This document shows, piece after piece, positions 62,387 through 64,000 of a DNA stretch of 64,000 bases. The notes beneath the pieces are model-generated. The model was given only the letters and a program-made list of their open reading frames with translations. It did no database searches and was not told the DNA's origin. Made by a program: the position numbers and the translations under genes. Within the stretch, counting starts at the first letter, position 1, and every line of letters begins with the position of its first letter. Location of the stretch: NCBI GenBank assembly GCA_030762175.1, contig CM060842.1:47015001-47079000 (forward strand), written 5' to 3'. Source of the stretch: Metallyticus violacea (taxonomy: Eukaryota; Arthropoda; Insecta; Mantodea; Metallyticidae).

Positions 62387-62437
62387 CTGACACGCTGATG
62401 ACCTGAGATGTTAGAGAGCTGCCGTAAATAAATCAAT
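62387..62437 (+). mobile_element. SINE family A, copy 7 (3' end only)
   Basis: CTGATGACCTGAGATGTTAG and AGAGCTGCCGTAAATAAATC match the family A 3' end. The 5' part is absent. Confidence 0.75.
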
Positions 62438-62439
62438 TC

Positions 62440-63640
62440 TTGACATATCTACATCAGATATCTCACGGAAGGCATTTTCACTCAACAATCTCTCATTGTG
62501 CCATAGACTGATGCAATTAATTCGTATATTCTTTGTACTGATCTCAGTTGCAAGGTCAGAGCGTGCTTTATCTTCGGTACATATATGACCACTGTAACTG
62601 TATATTTATATAGGTATTCGCTGCTCGGTTAAATTTGTGTGCGCTCTTGCTCAGCTAAAAACCTTACTTTTCTCTTGAATCTTTGACATTTTCTTTCCTT
62701 CTCTTACCGGTAAGTAGCGTCTTGCTCTCTTACTCTTTTCTTTATATCTACTTATCGACACATAGCAGTCGACTCTAGTCTTTGGAATCGATAACTACTT
62801 GTGTACTCCGGGATTATCCTTGCTCAAGGATATCGTGTAGGGTGGGAACTCGTGTTTCATGGATCTGCGACGATGCTCTGCAGATCCATTCACAAAATTC
62901 TTTTTTTGAAATTCGGTAAATTAGAAACCTGACTTATTGTTTATGATGAAAACAGTGACTTGAGTAGCTAATTAATTACTTATTGTATGTATATTTTTCT
63001 TTACATTTAACTTTTTATTGTCTTGCAGTGAGGTTTTCATTGTAATTGTTTGTAGCCTGGTTTACTCGTTATGATCCATATTGGAGCTGTTTTCTTAACA
63101 AATCCAACCATCATGGTTTGGCCATATGGGGAAGATTTGTAAGAGAAATTTATGTGCTAAATACTCGTTGAGACTATTTTTAGTTAATTTTATTATTTAA
63201 TATGTATTTAATGTAAAATTTAGTATGAAATATATCTAATGTAATATCTTAGTGAAATTAAATGTATCTAGTGTATTATAAAAGCACATACGTCGGACCC
63301 TTGCGACTATTGAAGCTTTGCTGTTAATGATTTCATTGAAATAAATACACTACCACCACCACTACAAGAATTATGCTAACGATAATGGTACTTAATGCGT
63401 TTTTGAGCAATTTCCTGAAAACTTACTGCCGTTCTACAAGATCCTCATATTGTGAAACTTCAGGGTTCTAACATTGTAAACGGTGCCAAAATGTTATTTA
63501 TTTTATTGCTACTAACTTTCCCAGGTATATTCCTTTATTTGTGACAGATTACAAAATGCATACATTTTAATCCATTACAATCTCTCATTTCCGTCAGTCT
63601 GATGAATCCGTAGATATGTAAACGAGTGTCAGTGGATCCA
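62440..63640. other. Moderately AT-rich stretch, unassigned
   Basis: Ends near 63335-63366 with GAAATAAATACACTACCACC, an ACC-rich tract after AATAAA-like text that may be the tail of an unrecognised retroelement. No coding signature was seen. Confidence 0.35.
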
Positions 63641-63643
63641 CAA

Positions 63644-64000
63644 GGCCCAGTTTCATAAAGCTTATAATTAATATTTTAGTAAAAAGGTAATAATAGTAAC
63701 TAATATTCTTAGTGTAATGTGTAATGAAATTATTAATTAATAATATTAGTTAGTAGTACATGTCCTCATAGTATTAACAAATTTTTCATAAAGCAGCAAA
63801 GCTAATAATATTTCTTCATATTATTGCTCTGAGTTCCACGAGTGTATTTTAACTAATAACTGCATTATTGGCAAAAACTAATTGCAAAGTAGGGTTGGGA
63901 TTTGGAGAAAAACTTTTGAAACCATAAAATTACAACATTCTGACTCAAATAATGATGAAGAGCATGTGTATACACGTCGCCCGAGTAAATTCAGGCGAAG
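63644..64000 (+). mobile_element. Left end of a possible PIF/Harbinger-like DNA transposon, cut by the window
   Basis: A TIR-like end GGCCCAGTTTCATAAAGC at 63644 is followed by subterminal repeats of the same motif (TTTTTCATAAAGCAGCAAAG near 63782) and several AATAATATTAGTTAG-type direct and inverted copies. Near 63891 an open frame begins RVGIWRKTFETIKLQHSDSN followed by NDEEHVYTRRPSKFRR. An acidic stretch followed by an Arg-rich segment resembles the N-terminus of Harbinger-type transposases, and GGCC-starting ends are common in that group. The catalytic part lies outside the window. Confidence 0.4.

Overview
This window looks like nuclear DNA from a large-genome insect or other arthropod. 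It is AT-rich, contains no operons or long intact genes, and carries many short tandem arrays. Mobile-element debris is dominated by tRNA-derived SINEs and decayed mariner-type transposons, with LINE fragments and one decayed copy of a repetitive protein family I associate with arthropod genomes. The species cannot be settled from the sequence; a cockroach/termite-like genome is a guess from the SINE and mariner load.

Protein-coding evidence is thin and mostly lies on the minus strand. (1) At the left edge (1-65, minus) the first 21 codons of a secreted or membrane protein run off the window. They have a strong Kozak context, a classic signal peptide and a TATA box about 75 bp upstream. (2) At 21186-21016 and 18398-17877 (minus) two exon-like blocks have good 5' splice sites and matching phase. 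They could form the start of one gene encoding a basic, Q/R/S-rich, probably disordered protein with a three-fold 36-residue repeat. (3) A 330-bp frame at 9829-10158 (plus) is broken by one TGA. (4) An 89-codon frame at 23956-23687 (minus) has one predicted membrane segment and richer codon composition than its surroundings. None of these could be assigned to a known family.

Mobile elements by region: 2.8-3.9 kb, hairpin with a tRNA-like B box and a mariner pseudogene; 8.7-9.7 kb, two SINEs and a mariner deletion derivative; 10.8-11.5 kb, a possible further transposase remnant; 12.6-13.9 kb, a mariner with both terminal repeats and a SINE nested inside it; 14.2 kb, a LINE tail; 15.8-16.2 kb, a second mariner deletion derivative; 19-23.4 kb, four SINE copies; 26-27.3 kb, a mariner fragment and two back-to-back SINEs; 29.8-30.7 kb, a degenerate ~140-bp tandem repeat followed by a SINE; 34.0-34.6 kb, a LINE RNase H domain; 36.9-38.4 kb, the decayed arthropod repeat protein; 42.1-42.6 kb, a SINE beside a transposase tail; 52-54.5 kb, three SINEs; 61.8-62.4 kb, a minus-strand mariner and a SINE 3' end; 63.6-64 kb, the probable left end of a PIF/Harbinger-like element.

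Five tRNA-like SINE families (called A to E here) account for about 15 copies. Family A (seven copies) resembles tRNA-Arg with a CCT-type anticodon loop; family B (four copies) has a Leu/Ser-like D arm. I found no convincing CRISPR, intact tRNA gene, rRNA or functional transposase, and no strong sign of a new multi-gene system. The most useful leads are the RRxS-repeat minus-strand gene, the edge signal-peptide exon and the SINE/mariner nesting.
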